Source: Bacteroidota bacterium
Lineage (GTDB): Bacteria; Bacteroidota; Bacteroidia; Chitinophagales; Chitinophagaceae
Length of the DNA stretch: 5,310 nucleotides
Assembly (NCBI GenBank): GCA_023440945.1
Contig: JAEZRL010000197.1
Location: 1 to 5,310, forward strand
Direction of reading: 5' to 3'
The notes under the pieces are model-generated. The model was not told where the DNA came from. It made no database searches and saw only the letters and a program-made list of their open reading frames with translations. The position numbers and the translations under genes are program-made. Below are positions 1 to 5,229 of the stretch, in pieces (the stretch's first letter is position 1; each line of letters opens with the position of its first letter).

Positions 1-2
1 GT

Positions 3-344
3 AATAACAGTGGCAGCAGAACAGGTTTTGATAAGATGGCTTTTTTAACCTATGCCGGATTCACTGTTTCTTTACAAAACCTTGCCAACGTAACGCTTCT
101 TTTAGGCAATCTTGAGTTATCCTCGCAGGATATATTGAAGCTGCAGAAATACGTAATTCAAAATCCGGATAAGTACACTTTATTTACACCTGAATTACAG
201 GATTTGCAGGATGTGGGTATTAACGCTTTTGCTATTAACTATTCTATTTCAACAGCAGATCTGCCGCCGCTGCAATCAAATTCTTTGCATCCCGGAGAGC
301 TTTTGTCAAAGCCTAATCCCTCGCCTCCAAGGCAGGCAAATTGA
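3..344 (+). CDS. C-terminal part of an unrecognised protein (5' end outside window)
   Basis: This frame is open from the first bases of the window to a TGA at 342-344. The reading before the first Met codon at 36 (N-N-S-G-S-R-T-G-F-D-K) looks like normal coding sequence, so this is most likely the tail of a longer gene and position 36 an internal Met. A 102-residue protein starting at 36 cannot be excluded, because nothing upstream is visible. The visible part has a hydrophobic, helix-like stretch (AGFTVSLQNLANVTLLLGNL), then a region rich in Leu, Gln and Asp, and a proline-rich, probably disordered end (KPNPSPPRQAN). I do not recognise the family and see no catalytic motif. The gene converges on the minus-strand SDR gene and is followed by a hairpin terminator about 40 bases past its stop. 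Coding status is fairly sure from codon use; function is unknown. Confidence 0.6.
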   Translation, partial: NNSGSRTGFDKMAFLTYAGFTVSLQNLANVTLLLGNLELSSQDILKLQKYVIQNPDKYTLFTPELQDLQDVGINAFAINYSISTADLPPLQSNSLHPGELLSKPNPSPPRQAN

Positions 345-383
345 AGTTAATAGCTTTTATAACAACACTCCTTCTTGCAGCAA

Positions 384-422
384 AAAAGCTATGCGAATAA
401 GTTCACATAGCTTTTGTTTTTT
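384..422. terminator. bidirectional intrinsic terminator between convergent genes
   Basis: A perfect 10-bp stem, AAAAGCTATG (384-393) with CATAGCTTTT (406-415), encloses a 12-base loop. On the plus strand it is followed by a T run at 417-422. On the minus strand the A run at 382-387 becomes the T tail. It lies between the plus-strand stop at 344 and the minus-strand SDR stop at 461, so it can serve both genes. The structure is seen directly; its function is inferred. Confidence 0.8.
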
Positions 423-460
423 CATAGTCCTGTGCGCTGTTTCACTTACCCGTTCACCAC

Positions 461-1312
461 TTAACCTCCATTCGGGTGCAGAACCTGCCCAGACATATAA
501 GATGAATCATCTGATGCTAAAAATAAATAACAAGGCGCAACTTCTACTGGTTGCCCCGGTCTTTCCATCGGCACGTTTTCGCCATGTTTTGAAACTTTTT
601 CAGGATCAAAACTGGCAGGTATTAAAGGTGTCCATATTGGTCCCGGTGCAACACCATTTACACGAATTTTTCTTTTCTCAAGATTAACAGAAAGACTTCT
701 GGTAAATGCAACGATAGCGCCTTTGGTGGATGCATAATCCATTAATTCAGGACTGCCACGGTAAGCAGTTATAGATGTTGTGTTAATGATAGAAGCGCCT
801 TCTTTCATTTGCTGCAAAGCATATTTGCTCATCCAGAACTGCGAGAAAATATTCACCTCAAATGTGTGTACAAGATTTTCTGTTTTTATTTCTTCTAAAC
901 TTTTTGCAACGACCTGTTGTGCCGCATTGTTAACCAGGATATCGAGTTTGCCATACGCATCAATTGTTTGTTGAACAGCATCTTTACAAAAATCTTCCTT
1001 GCTTACATCGCCTTCTATCATTAAACATTTTTTTCCATAGGTGTTTTCAACAACGTTTTTTGTATCTTTTGCATCTTCTGTTTCGCTTAAATAAACAATG
1101 GCTATGTCAGCACCTTCTTTTGCAAAAAGTATCGCTACTGCTTTGCCTATACCGCTGTCGCCACCGGTTATAACTGCCACTTTATTTTTCAATTTTCCGC
1201 AGCCCGGTTTATCTGGATAATCCGAAACCGGCTCCGGCTGCATTTCTTTTTCTGAACCTGGTAAAGTTTGCTTTTGAGGTGGTGGATCTATGTTTAATTT
1301 TTCGTCGGGCAT
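461..1312 (-). CDS. SDR family oxidoreductase, YghA/YdaD-type, with shortened C-terminus
   Basis: An NAD(P)-dependent short-chain dehydrogenase/reductase of 283 residues, expected in the cytosol. It has the proline-rich N-terminal extension (about 1-40) typical of the YghA/YdaD general-stress branch. The Rossmann glycine motif TGGDSGIG is at 49-56, NNAA at 128-131, the helix Asn near 154, catalytic Ser180, and Tyr193 with Lys197 (YASTK); APGPIWTP is near 222-229. All catalytic residues are present, so the enzyme is probably active. The substrate is not readable from sequence; relatives are often labelled glucose/ribitol dehydrogenases, weakly supported. The start ATG (1310-1312) gives the family-like opening MPDEKL; an upstream ATG at 1318-1320 is out of frame. 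The reading frame ends right after HPNGG, whereas relatives usually end about five residues later. Past the TAA the same frame continues V-V-N-G-stop (446-460), so GAA to TAA is likely. No clear promoter was found upstream. Family call is sure. Confidence 0.93.
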   Translation of the reverse strand: MPDEKLNIDPPPQKQTLPGSEKEMQPEPVSDYPDKPGCGKLKNKVAVITGGDSGIGKAVAILFAKEGADIAIVYLSETEDAKDTKNVVENTYGKKCLMIEGDVSKEDFCKDAVQQTIDAYGKLDILVNNAAQQVVAKSLEEIKTENLVHTFEVNIFSQFWMSKYALQQMKEGASIINTTSITAYRGSPELMDYASTKGAIVAFTRSLSVNLEKRKIRVNGVAPGPIWTPLIPASFDPEKVSKHGENVPMERPGQPVEVAPCYLFLASDDSSYMSGQVLHPNGG

Positions 1313-1451
1313 ATTTTCATTTTACAGGATAGTAATTAAAAACTATACCGATTGAGTGATGCTGTATGTTTGTTTATACCGCTTTTGTTTCTTGTAGAAT
1401 TAATTTCTCAAGGAAGGGAATTTTTTATACGAGCAAACAGCTTTGATGAAC

Positions 1452-1498
1452 TGCCTAACTGTTGCCATAATTGACATTAGCACAAGTGAGTGACACAA
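1452..1498 (-). repeat. two-part dispersed repeat, copy 1 (inverted relative to copy 2)
   Basis: Read on the minus strand, this copy is TTGTGTCACTCACTTGT (1498-1482), then 17 unrelated bases, then CAACAGTTAGGCA (1464-1452). The first block is identical over 17 bases to 3841-3857. The second matches 12 of 13 bases at 3875-3887. The spacer is 17 bases in both copies, but the spacer sequences share almost nothing. The 17-base match alone is very unlikely by chance in a window this size. Whether it is a genome-wide intergenic repeat or a shared binding site is unknown. Confidence 0.7.
1467..1480. repeat. 14-bp direct repeat, left copy
   Basis: ATAATTGACATTAG occurs here and again at 1568-1581, 101 bases later, as an exact direct repeat. 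This left copy fills almost the whole variable 17-base spacer of the two-part repeat at 1452-1498. It could mark a small duplication or an insertion footprint; no transposase or terminal inverted repeats are present between the copies. Confidence 0.7.
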
Positions 1499-1567
1499 CG
1501 AAGATGCCATGAAACGCCGTAGCCTGTAACATAAAAAAAAAGCAACGCTCAGTGAGTAAAAAATAAA

Positions 1568-1581
1568 ATAATTGACATTAG
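1568..1581. repeat. 14-bp direct repeat, right copy
   Basis: Exact second copy of ATAATTGACATTAG. After it, AAACGCCG follows within 3 bases, whereas after the left copy the same octamer follows 31 bases later. The two units therefore look related, with about 28 extra bases in the left one. Confidence 0.7.
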
Positions 1582-1661
1582 AATAAACGCCGACACTAAA
1601 AACAATTATTATGCTCTATACGTGGCATGATTTTATAACCCAAAAGAGAAACGAAAATTAT

Positions 1662-2126
1662 ATGGCTATTACAGAAAATACTACGTCTGCGATCAAAGAT
1701 TTACTTATTATTCTTAACGACCGGTATGAAGGTTATAAAAGAGCGGCTGAAGAAACAGATGATCAACCATTGAAAGACTTGTTTTTGAAATTAGCCGATC
1801 AGAGTTTGGGATTTAGATCGGAACTGGAATCGCATCTGTTGAGCTTTGAGCATACGGATCATGTAGATACAGAAGATACAACAATGGCAGGCAAAGTTTA
1901 CCGTATATGGATGGATGTAAAAAGTGCTTTAAGCGGAAAAGACAGGCGTACAATTCTCGGCTCCTGTGAATATGGCGAAGATGTTGCTTTGAAAGGTTAT
2001 GATGATGTACTGAATGATAAACAAGATGTTTTACCATCGGACCTGATGATGACTATAAGAAGGCAAAGAGATGAAGTAAGGGATGCACATGATATGATAA
2101 AAACGATGAGAGATACAACCGATTAA
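1662..2126 (+). CDS. PA2169-family (DUF2383) four-helix-bundle protein
   Basis: A 154-residue, entirely helical, soluble protein that fits the PA2169/DUF2383 family of ferritin-like four-helix bundles, usually about 150 residues. Family-like features are the opening helix with LNDRYEGYKRAAEE (18-31), the mid helix AGKVYRIWMDVKSALSGKD (76-94) and the conserved CEYGED stretch (102-107) followed by Y113. The E-x-G-E-D motif recalls metal-binding acidic residues of ferritin-like folds, but metal binding is inferred only. In-frame ATG 1611 would add 17 residues (LYTWHDFITQKRNENY...) that do not look like the family; ATG 1662 gives the usual MAITENTTSAIKDLL start, with a purine-rich AAAGAGAA about 13 bases upstream. 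The biochemical role is unknown; in other bacteria the family tends to appear with stress-response genes, and here a general-stress-type SDR lies divergently upstream. A strong hairpin terminator follows. Confidence 0.88.
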   Translation: MAITENTTSAIKDLLIILNDRYEGYKRAAEETDDQPLKDLFLKLADQSLGFRSELESHLLSFEHTDHVDTEDTTMAGKVYRIWMDVKSALSGKDRRTILGSCEYGEDVALKGYDDVLNDKQDVLPSDLMMTIRRQRDEVRDAHDMIKTMRDTTD

Positions 2127-2134
2127 TCCTGGTT

Positions 2135-2167
2135 TTTGGTTTTATTCGATCAGCTTCCGTTCGTTTG
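2135..2167 (+). promoter_or_regulatory. possible Bacteroidota-type promoter overlapping the terminator
   Basis: TTTG at 2135-2138 could be a -33 element and TTCGTTTG at 2160-2167 a -7 element (consensus TAnnTTTG, one mismatch). The spacer is 21 bases, within the usual 19-21 range. Transcription would start near 2173 and give a leader of about 25 bases to ATG 2198. The -7 box lies in the loop and stem of the upstream terminator. Match quality is modest. Confidence 0.3.
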
Positions 2168-2180
2168 AACGGAAGCTTTT
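2152..2180 (+). terminator. intrinsic terminator after the PA2169-family gene
   Basis: A perfect 11-bp stem, AGCTTCCGTTC (2152-2162) with GAACGGAAGCT (2167-2177), closes a four-base GTTT loop and runs into a TTTTATTC tail. It starts 26 bases past the stop at 2126. It ends only about 20 bases before the next start codon, so the two genes are probably mostly transcribed apart. Confidence 0.85.
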
Positions 2181-2197
2181 ATTCTAAAAAAATTTTT

Positions 2198-2803
2198 ATG
2201 CAAGAAGATTTGATACCCGAAAGTGAAAAAGGCGGCTCTACCAATACCGTTCATGACGTGACCGAAGAAACAGAAGCAAAGGCTAACCAGGTTTTTAATA
2301 AAGCAGTTCATCGGTTATTGAATATTGATCACTGGAGTGATTTTGCAGGTTTAGGTTCTTCTGTTTTTAAATTAACGGATGAACATGGAGATGAGGTTAA
2401 CCGCGAACCAAAAGTGGAAGATCATATGAAAATAAATCTGCCTGGTCCTGATTCTCATGCCGGTGGTGGTTTTGATTGGGTGCGTATTGAAGCAATAGCT
2501 GATAAAAGAAATCCGAATGCATTAGCAGAAAGTTTTTCTATGCGTGCAAGACCTTGCGCAAATCCTAAAAGTAAAGACGATAAAAGCATTGCACATTTTT
2601 TTAAAGAGGATGCTACCAGTACGTTTATTATAAAACGTGAAGGGAAAAAAGTAAGCGCCGAAGTGCGTGGCCGCAATGAAATACCTAATACTTCTACGCA
2701 TGATACAGTTGATAAACTTAGAAATACATTTGTAGCGATCCCTGCAATTCTTGGTCTTTCAAACGGCCAATGGAAGAAGCTTGTGTTTGGTTTTTTGGAT
2801 TGA
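2198..2803 (+). CDS. conserved-looking hypothetical protein, soluble, 201 aa
   Basis: I do not recognise a named family. The protein is hydrophilic, with no signal peptide or membrane segment. It has a charged, probably flexible N-terminus (1-28, many Glu and Thr) and then a compact domain with aromatic-rich motifs: LLNIDHWSDFAGLGSSVFKL (40-59), GGGFDWVRIEAI (89-100), SMRARPCANP (114-123), AHFFKEDATSTFIIKREGKK (132-151), EVRGRNEIPN (155-164) and a C-terminal LSNGQWKKLVFGFLD (187-201). Alternating hydrophobic residues suggest a mostly beta fold in the middle. ATG 2198 is preferred over an in-frame TTG at 2165, because that codon lies in the terminator hairpin. From memory, similar unnamed proteins with DWVR, ATSTF and GRNE-like motifs occur across Bacteroidota; this was not checked. 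The gene follows the PA2169-family gene by 71 bases with a terminator between. Coding status is sure; function is unknown. Confidence 0.8.
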   Translation: MQEDLIPESEKGGSTNTVHDVTEETEAKANQVFNKAVHRLLNIDHWSDFAGLGSSVFKLTDEHGDEVNREPKVEDHMKINLPGPDSHAGGGFDWVRIEAIADKRNPNALAESFSMRARPCANPKSKDDKSIAHFFKEDATSTFIIKREGKKVSAEVRGRNEIPNTSTHDTVDKLRNTFVAIPAILGLSNGQWKKLVFGFLD

Positions 2804-2992
2804 ATAAAAAAGTTTGAAATTTGAAAATTTTAAATCTGAAATAGTTAAAAAAGGTTTGCGAATAAACGAACTTCATAAAGAAACTATTACCACTAATAAT
2901 GCTACTTATTTTTTTAAAAATCATAGCCTGCAAATAAAAAAGTAAACACCGAATTCCCAATTCTTCTAAAAAATGAATAGATAAAAATTTTG

Positions 2993-3024
2993 TACTTAAA
3001 GTAAGTAATGCTGCAATAACTTAC
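2993..3024. promoter_or_regulatory. palindromic TACTTA/TAAGTA site before the membrane kinase gene
   Basis: TACTTA (2993-2998) and TAAGTA (3002-3007) form a 6-bp inverted repeat around three bases. A further ACTTAC (3019-3024) can pair instead with GTAAGT (3001-3006). The site ends 17 bases before the start codon and might be an operator or leader hairpin. In AT-rich sequence such short palindromes also arise by chance. Confidence 0.25.
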
Positions 3025-3041
3025 AAGGCAATTAATAAAAC

Positions 3042-3800
3042 ATGCCTTTATCCCATTGGTTTCAAACATTATTACAAAGATTTCTTCCGGATGCACATAC
3101 GGTACAAGTTCTTTTGATACCAATCATTATTGTTGTAACTATTGCTATTGTACTTGCTTCATGGATGAAGCGTAGAAAAAATATCCGCACACCTTATACA
3201 CGTAAAACCTTTCATTTTTTCATCTTCTCATTAGCCGGAATAATGCAATATTATTATGGACTTCATGCTGTTACTCTATTAGGCATTCTTGTAACTATTA
3301 TTATATTAATTACAGTAATGTTTTTTGATACTTCTTCATTTTATAAAGCACTGGCAAGAGAAACCGATGCACCGCATCAAAAAAAATTTATTTTATTCCC
3401 CTTGTTTGCAACAGCTATTGGCGGCGTTATAAGCAACATCTTTTTCCCCTCAATGGCTTACATTGGTTATTTTGTTGGCGGATGGGGCGATGCAGTTGGC
3501 GAACCGGTTGGCTCTTTATGGGGCAAGCATAAATATTCCGTTCCCACTTTATTTGGCGTTAAGGCTACAAGAAGCATAGAAGGTTCTGCAGCAGTTATGC
3601 TTGTAAGTTTTTGTGTTTCGTTTGTTTGTCTTATCAATTATCATCCTCCATTTGCTTATTACAATGCACTCATCGCTTCTTTGGTGTGTGGTGCGGGTGC
3701 AGCACTTATTGAAGCTATCAGCAGTCATGGTTTAGATAATCTTACTATACAGGTTTGCGCTGCAGGTATTTTACAATTGTACATGTATGCAATCAATTGA
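3042..3800 (+). CDS. membrane kinase of the dolichol/phytol kinase family (SEC59/DGK1/VTE5-like)
   Basis: A 252-residue integral membrane protein with about six or seven hydrophobic helices (roughly 22-41, 57-73, 75-95, 116-135, 138-148, 182-199, 205-222). Family marks are RKTFHF (54-59) after the first helix; GGWGDAVGEPVGSLWGKHKY (146-165), the GDA-type loop with following G-K seen in dolichol, phytol and diacylglycerol kinases; RSIEGSAA (177-184); and E224 with HGLDNLTI (229-236) near the end. Characterised members phosphorylate a lipid alcohol at the membrane and generally use CTP. The substrate here (polyprenol, phytol, diacylglycerol or other) cannot be read from sequence. The family is often mislabelled phosphatidate cytidylyltransferase. 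The first residues MPLSHWFQTLLQRFL form an amphipathic segment before the first helix. A 238-base AT-rich spacer precedes the gene. cmk lies two genes downstream, a loose metabolic link through cytidine nucleotides. Confidence 0.82.
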   Translation: MPLSHWFQTLLQRFLPDAHTVQVLLIPIIIVVTIAIVLASWMKRRKNIRTPYTRKTFHFFIFSLAGIMQYYYGLHAVTLLGILVTIIILITVMFFDTSSFYKALARETDAPHQKKFILFPLFATAIGGVISNIFFPSMAYIGYFVGGWGDAVGEPVGSLWGKHKYSVPTLFGVKATRSIEGSAAVMLVSFCVSFVCLINYHPPFAYYNALIASLVCGAGAALIEAISSHGLDNLTIQVCAAGILQLYMYAIN

Positions 3801-3994
3801 TTTTTATGGAACCATCTGCATTACTACTATAATGCTTTACTTGTGTCACTCACTTGTACGTTCTGTTCGCTATTCAACAGTTAAGCATTGCGAAAAATAC
3901 TTAAAACATCTGTATCGCCTTGATAAAAACATTCATCAATATTACTTTCTTTCAAAGGCATACTTGTTGTATTATTATACTATAATTTATTGCG
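3801..3994. other. 194-base spacer carrying the second copy of the two-part repeat
   Basis: An open frame at 3787-4020 runs through this spacer, but it overlaps both flanking genes and its product looks like translated AT-rich noise, so I do not call it. No hairpin with a T tail follows the kinase stop at 3800. The right end (3961-3994) is very AT-rich and probably contains the promoter of the next gene, though no clean TAnnTTTG is visible. Confidence 0.5.
3841..3887 (+). repeat. two-part dispersed repeat, copy 2
   Basis: TTGTGTCACTCACTTGT (3841-3857), a 17-base variable part, then CAACAGTTAAGCA (3875-3887). It matches copy 1 on the opposite strand at 1452-1498. Within this copy CTGTT (3863-3867) can pair with AACAG (3876-3880). 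It lies about 40 bases past the kinase stop and over 100 bases before the next start codon. Confidence 0.7.
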
Positions 3995-4414
3995 ATGGCG
4001 GAACTGAATTTATCCCTTAAACAATTACTCGATGCTTTTTCAGAAAAATCCAATGCTTATAAAGAATTTATAGAAGCGCAAAACGCTTATGAAGAAAAAA
4101 TGCAGGAACTTTCAAAGAAAGAATATATAGATCTGCAGGAGTTTCAGGAAGTGGAAGACCTTTACAACAACAGGGAGCTAGCTGAAAAAACTTTTAATAT
4201 ACAACAGGAATTATTTTCATCTGCACGACGAGATCTCATCGGCCAGTTAATACCAATACGCGATAAAAAATTACGGTTTGAATATAAGGCAAGAGACGGC
4301 AAGATAACGGCATATTTCATCTGGCTTAAATTTAATAATGATGATCAGGACAATTCAGAAGTTTTTTTATTGAGTTTAAGTGAACCAAACGCCGAACCAA
4401 AAACCATCCTTTAG
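3995..4414 (+). CDS. small coiled-coil hypothetical protein, 139 aa
   Basis: No family recognised. The first two thirds (about 5-85) are strongly helical and charged, rich in Glu, Lys, Gln and Leu with coiled-coil-like spacing (FSEKSNAYKEF, NAYEEKMQELSKKEY, EFQEVEDLYNNRELAEKTF). The end (about 86-139) changes to a short beta-like domain containing LIPIRDKKLRFEYKARD and KITAYFIWLKFNNDD. There is no signal peptide or membrane segment. The start ATG has only TTGCG before it after an AT-rich tract, with no visible ribosome site, so a short-leader or leaderless message is possible. Stop TAG is at 4412-4414; cmk begins 47 bases later behind its own promoter. Codon use matches the neighbours, so it is probably a real gene. 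Its role is unknown. Confidence 0.7.
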   Translation: MAELNLSLKQLLDAFSEKSNAYKEFIEAQNAYEEKMQELSKKEYIDLQEFQEVEDLYNNRELAEKTFNIQQELFSSARRDLIGQLIPIRDKKLRFEYKARDGKITAYFIWLKFNNDDQDNSEVFLLSLSEPNAEPKTIL

Positions 4415-4435
4415 TTTTTCAAGTTGGTAATACAT

Positions 4436-4443
4436 TATTTTTG
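4436..4443 (+). promoter_or_regulatory. Bacteroidota-type -7 promoter element for cmk
   Basis: TATTTTTG matches TAnnTTTG exactly and ends 18 bases before ATG 4462. Transcription would start near 4450 and leave a leader of about 12 bases. A -33 TTTG is not clear (only a T-rich stretch at 4415-4419). The position argues against the in-frame TTG at 4441 as a start codon. Confidence 0.55.
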
Positions 4444-4461
4444 CAGCATTTTTACTGCCCA

Positions 4462-5136
4462 ATGAAGAAGATCATTATCACCATTGATGGTTACTCGTCC
4501 TGTGGAAAAAGCACATTAGCAAGACAACTTGCAAAAGAATTGCATTATATTTTTATAGACAGTGGCGCCATGTACCGTGCCATCACTTTATATTTTTTGC
4601 GCAACCATATAAACTATACAAAAGCTGCTGAAGTAAAAAAAGCGCTTACAGAAATTGACCTTCAGTTTGAAAGAACCCATAACGGGCAAAACGATATTTT
4701 TTTAAATGGAGAAAATGTGGAAATACTTATCCGTGAAATGCTTGTAAGCGAATTGGTAAGTGAAGTAGCAACCATAAAAGAAGTAAGGGAGTTTGCCGTA
4801 GCACAACAACAAAAAATGGGTGAAAAAAAAGGTATTGTGATGGACGGAAGAGATATTGGAACCACTGTTTTTCCAAATGCTGAATTAAAAATTTTCATGA
4901 CTGCCGACCCCGCCGTTAGAGTTGAAAGAAGATTCAAAGAAATGTTTGAAAAAAACCCAAATATTACTATTGATGAAGTAAAAACAAATCTTGAAATGCG
5001 GGATTACATAGATAGCAATCGTGAATTTAGTCCTTTACGAAAAGCTGAAGATGCTATAATATTAGATAACTCCAATCTAACACCTGGAGAACAATTGCAA
5101 ATAGCTCTGAAATGGGCAAGAGAGAGGATCGGATAA
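4462..5136 (+). CDS. cmk: cytidylate kinase (CMP/dCMP kinase)
   Basis: A cytosolic nucleoside monophosphate kinase that transfers phosphate from ATP to CMP or dCMP, feeding CTP and dCTP synthesis. At 224 residues it is the normal length for bacterial Cmk. It begins IITIDGYSSCGKST (5-18), with the P-loop GYSSCGKS at 10-17, then DSGAMYRA (33-40), the CMP-binding GRDIGT (129-134), and the lid and arginine region RRFKE (156-160) through MRDYIDSNREFSPL (179-192). The SSCGKST loop differs from the enterobacterial GPSGAGKGT form and is usual for Bacteroidota. The start ATG 4462 gives MKKIIITIDGY. An in-frame TTG at 4441 would add seven residues but lies inside the -7 promoter element. The stop TAA is at 5134-5136, followed by a spacer with inverted repeats before a convergent gene. 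No damage is seen. Confidence 0.97.
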   Translation: MKKIIITIDGYSSCGKSTLARQLAKELHYIFIDSGAMYRAITLYFLRNHINYTKAAEVKKALTEIDLQFERTHNGQNDIFLNGENVEILIREMLVSELVSEVATIKEVREFAVAQQQKMGEKKGIVMDGRDIGTTVFPNAELKIFMTADPAVRVERRFKEMFEKNPNITIDEVKTNLEMRDYIDSNREFSPLRKAEDAIILDNSNLTPGEQLQIALKWARERIG

Positions 5137-5148
5137 AGGGTTAGAGGA

Positions 5149-5220
5149 GAGAAGTCGGTATTTTTTTAGTGAGAAGTAAAATGGTAGATATGAGATTCAC
5201 TCTTTCACTTCTCACTTCTC
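5149..5220. repeat. paired GAGAAGT / ACTTCTC inverted repeats, possible shared terminator
   Basis: Two copies of GAGAAGT (5149-5155 and 5171-5177) face two tandem copies of ACTTCTC (5207-5213 and 5214-5220). The inner pair extends to a perfect 10-bp match, AGTGAGAAGT (5168-5177) with ACTTCTCACT (5207-5216). A seven-T run (5161-5167) lies between the left copies, not after the stem. The element sits between convergent cmk and the minus-strand gene, so termination is plausible but the layout is not classical. Confidence 0.55.
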
Positions 5221-5229
5221 ATGCTTAAA

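Larger units (their letters stand above)
1313..1661. other. 349-base intergenic spacer with repeats, no gene seen
   Basis: This spacer separates the divergent SDR (minus) and PA2169-type (plus) genes. It should hold both promoters, yet neither is clear. The only good TAnnTTTG match on the plus strand (TATGTTTG, 1365-1372) lacks a -33 partner and lies nearly 300 bases before the next gene. No CAAAnnTA, the minus-strand equivalent, was found. The stretch holds a 14-bp direct repeat (1467-1480 and 1568-1581), one copy of a two-part dispersed repeat (1452-1498), an 8-bp repeat AAACGCCG (1512-1519 and 1585-1592) and a run of nine A (1533-1541). No coding reading or tRNA-like structure was seen. 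Confidence 0.6.

Noticed and set aside
211..687. 158-residue plus-strand open frame across the left terminator
   Set aside because: It runs through the 3' end of one gene, a terminator hairpin and the antisense of the SDR gene; its Cys/Phe/Leu-rich product has no family character.
1365..1372. TATGTTTG, a perfect TAnnTTTG match on the plus strand
   Set aside because: There is no -33 partner at the right distance and it lies 290 bases before the next start codon; one such match is expected by chance in this much AT-rich sequence. A small RNA cannot be ruled out but nothing supports it.
2804..2850. Possible terminator after the 2198 gene (TTTGAAATTTGAAAATTTTAAAT)
   Set aside because: The palindrome is imperfect, has almost no G-C pairs and no following T run, so it is not a credible terminator.
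2718..3123. Two minus-strand open frames of 69-80 residues around 2718-3123
   Set aside because: They are antisense to the 2198 and 3042 genes and the AT-rich spacer; the Phe/Ile/Lys-rich products look like noise.
1482..3857. The inverted 17-bp repeats as terminal repeats of a transposon
   Set aside because: The enclosed genes are ordinary chromosomal genes, no transposase is present, and there are no target-site duplications directly outside the repeats.
3787..4020. 77-residue plus-strand open frame between the membrane kinase and coiled-coil genes
   Set aside because: It overlaps both neighbours, its start lies inside the kinase gene, it contains a dispersed repeat copy, and its Tyr/Ile/Leu-rich product looks like translated AT-rich spacer.
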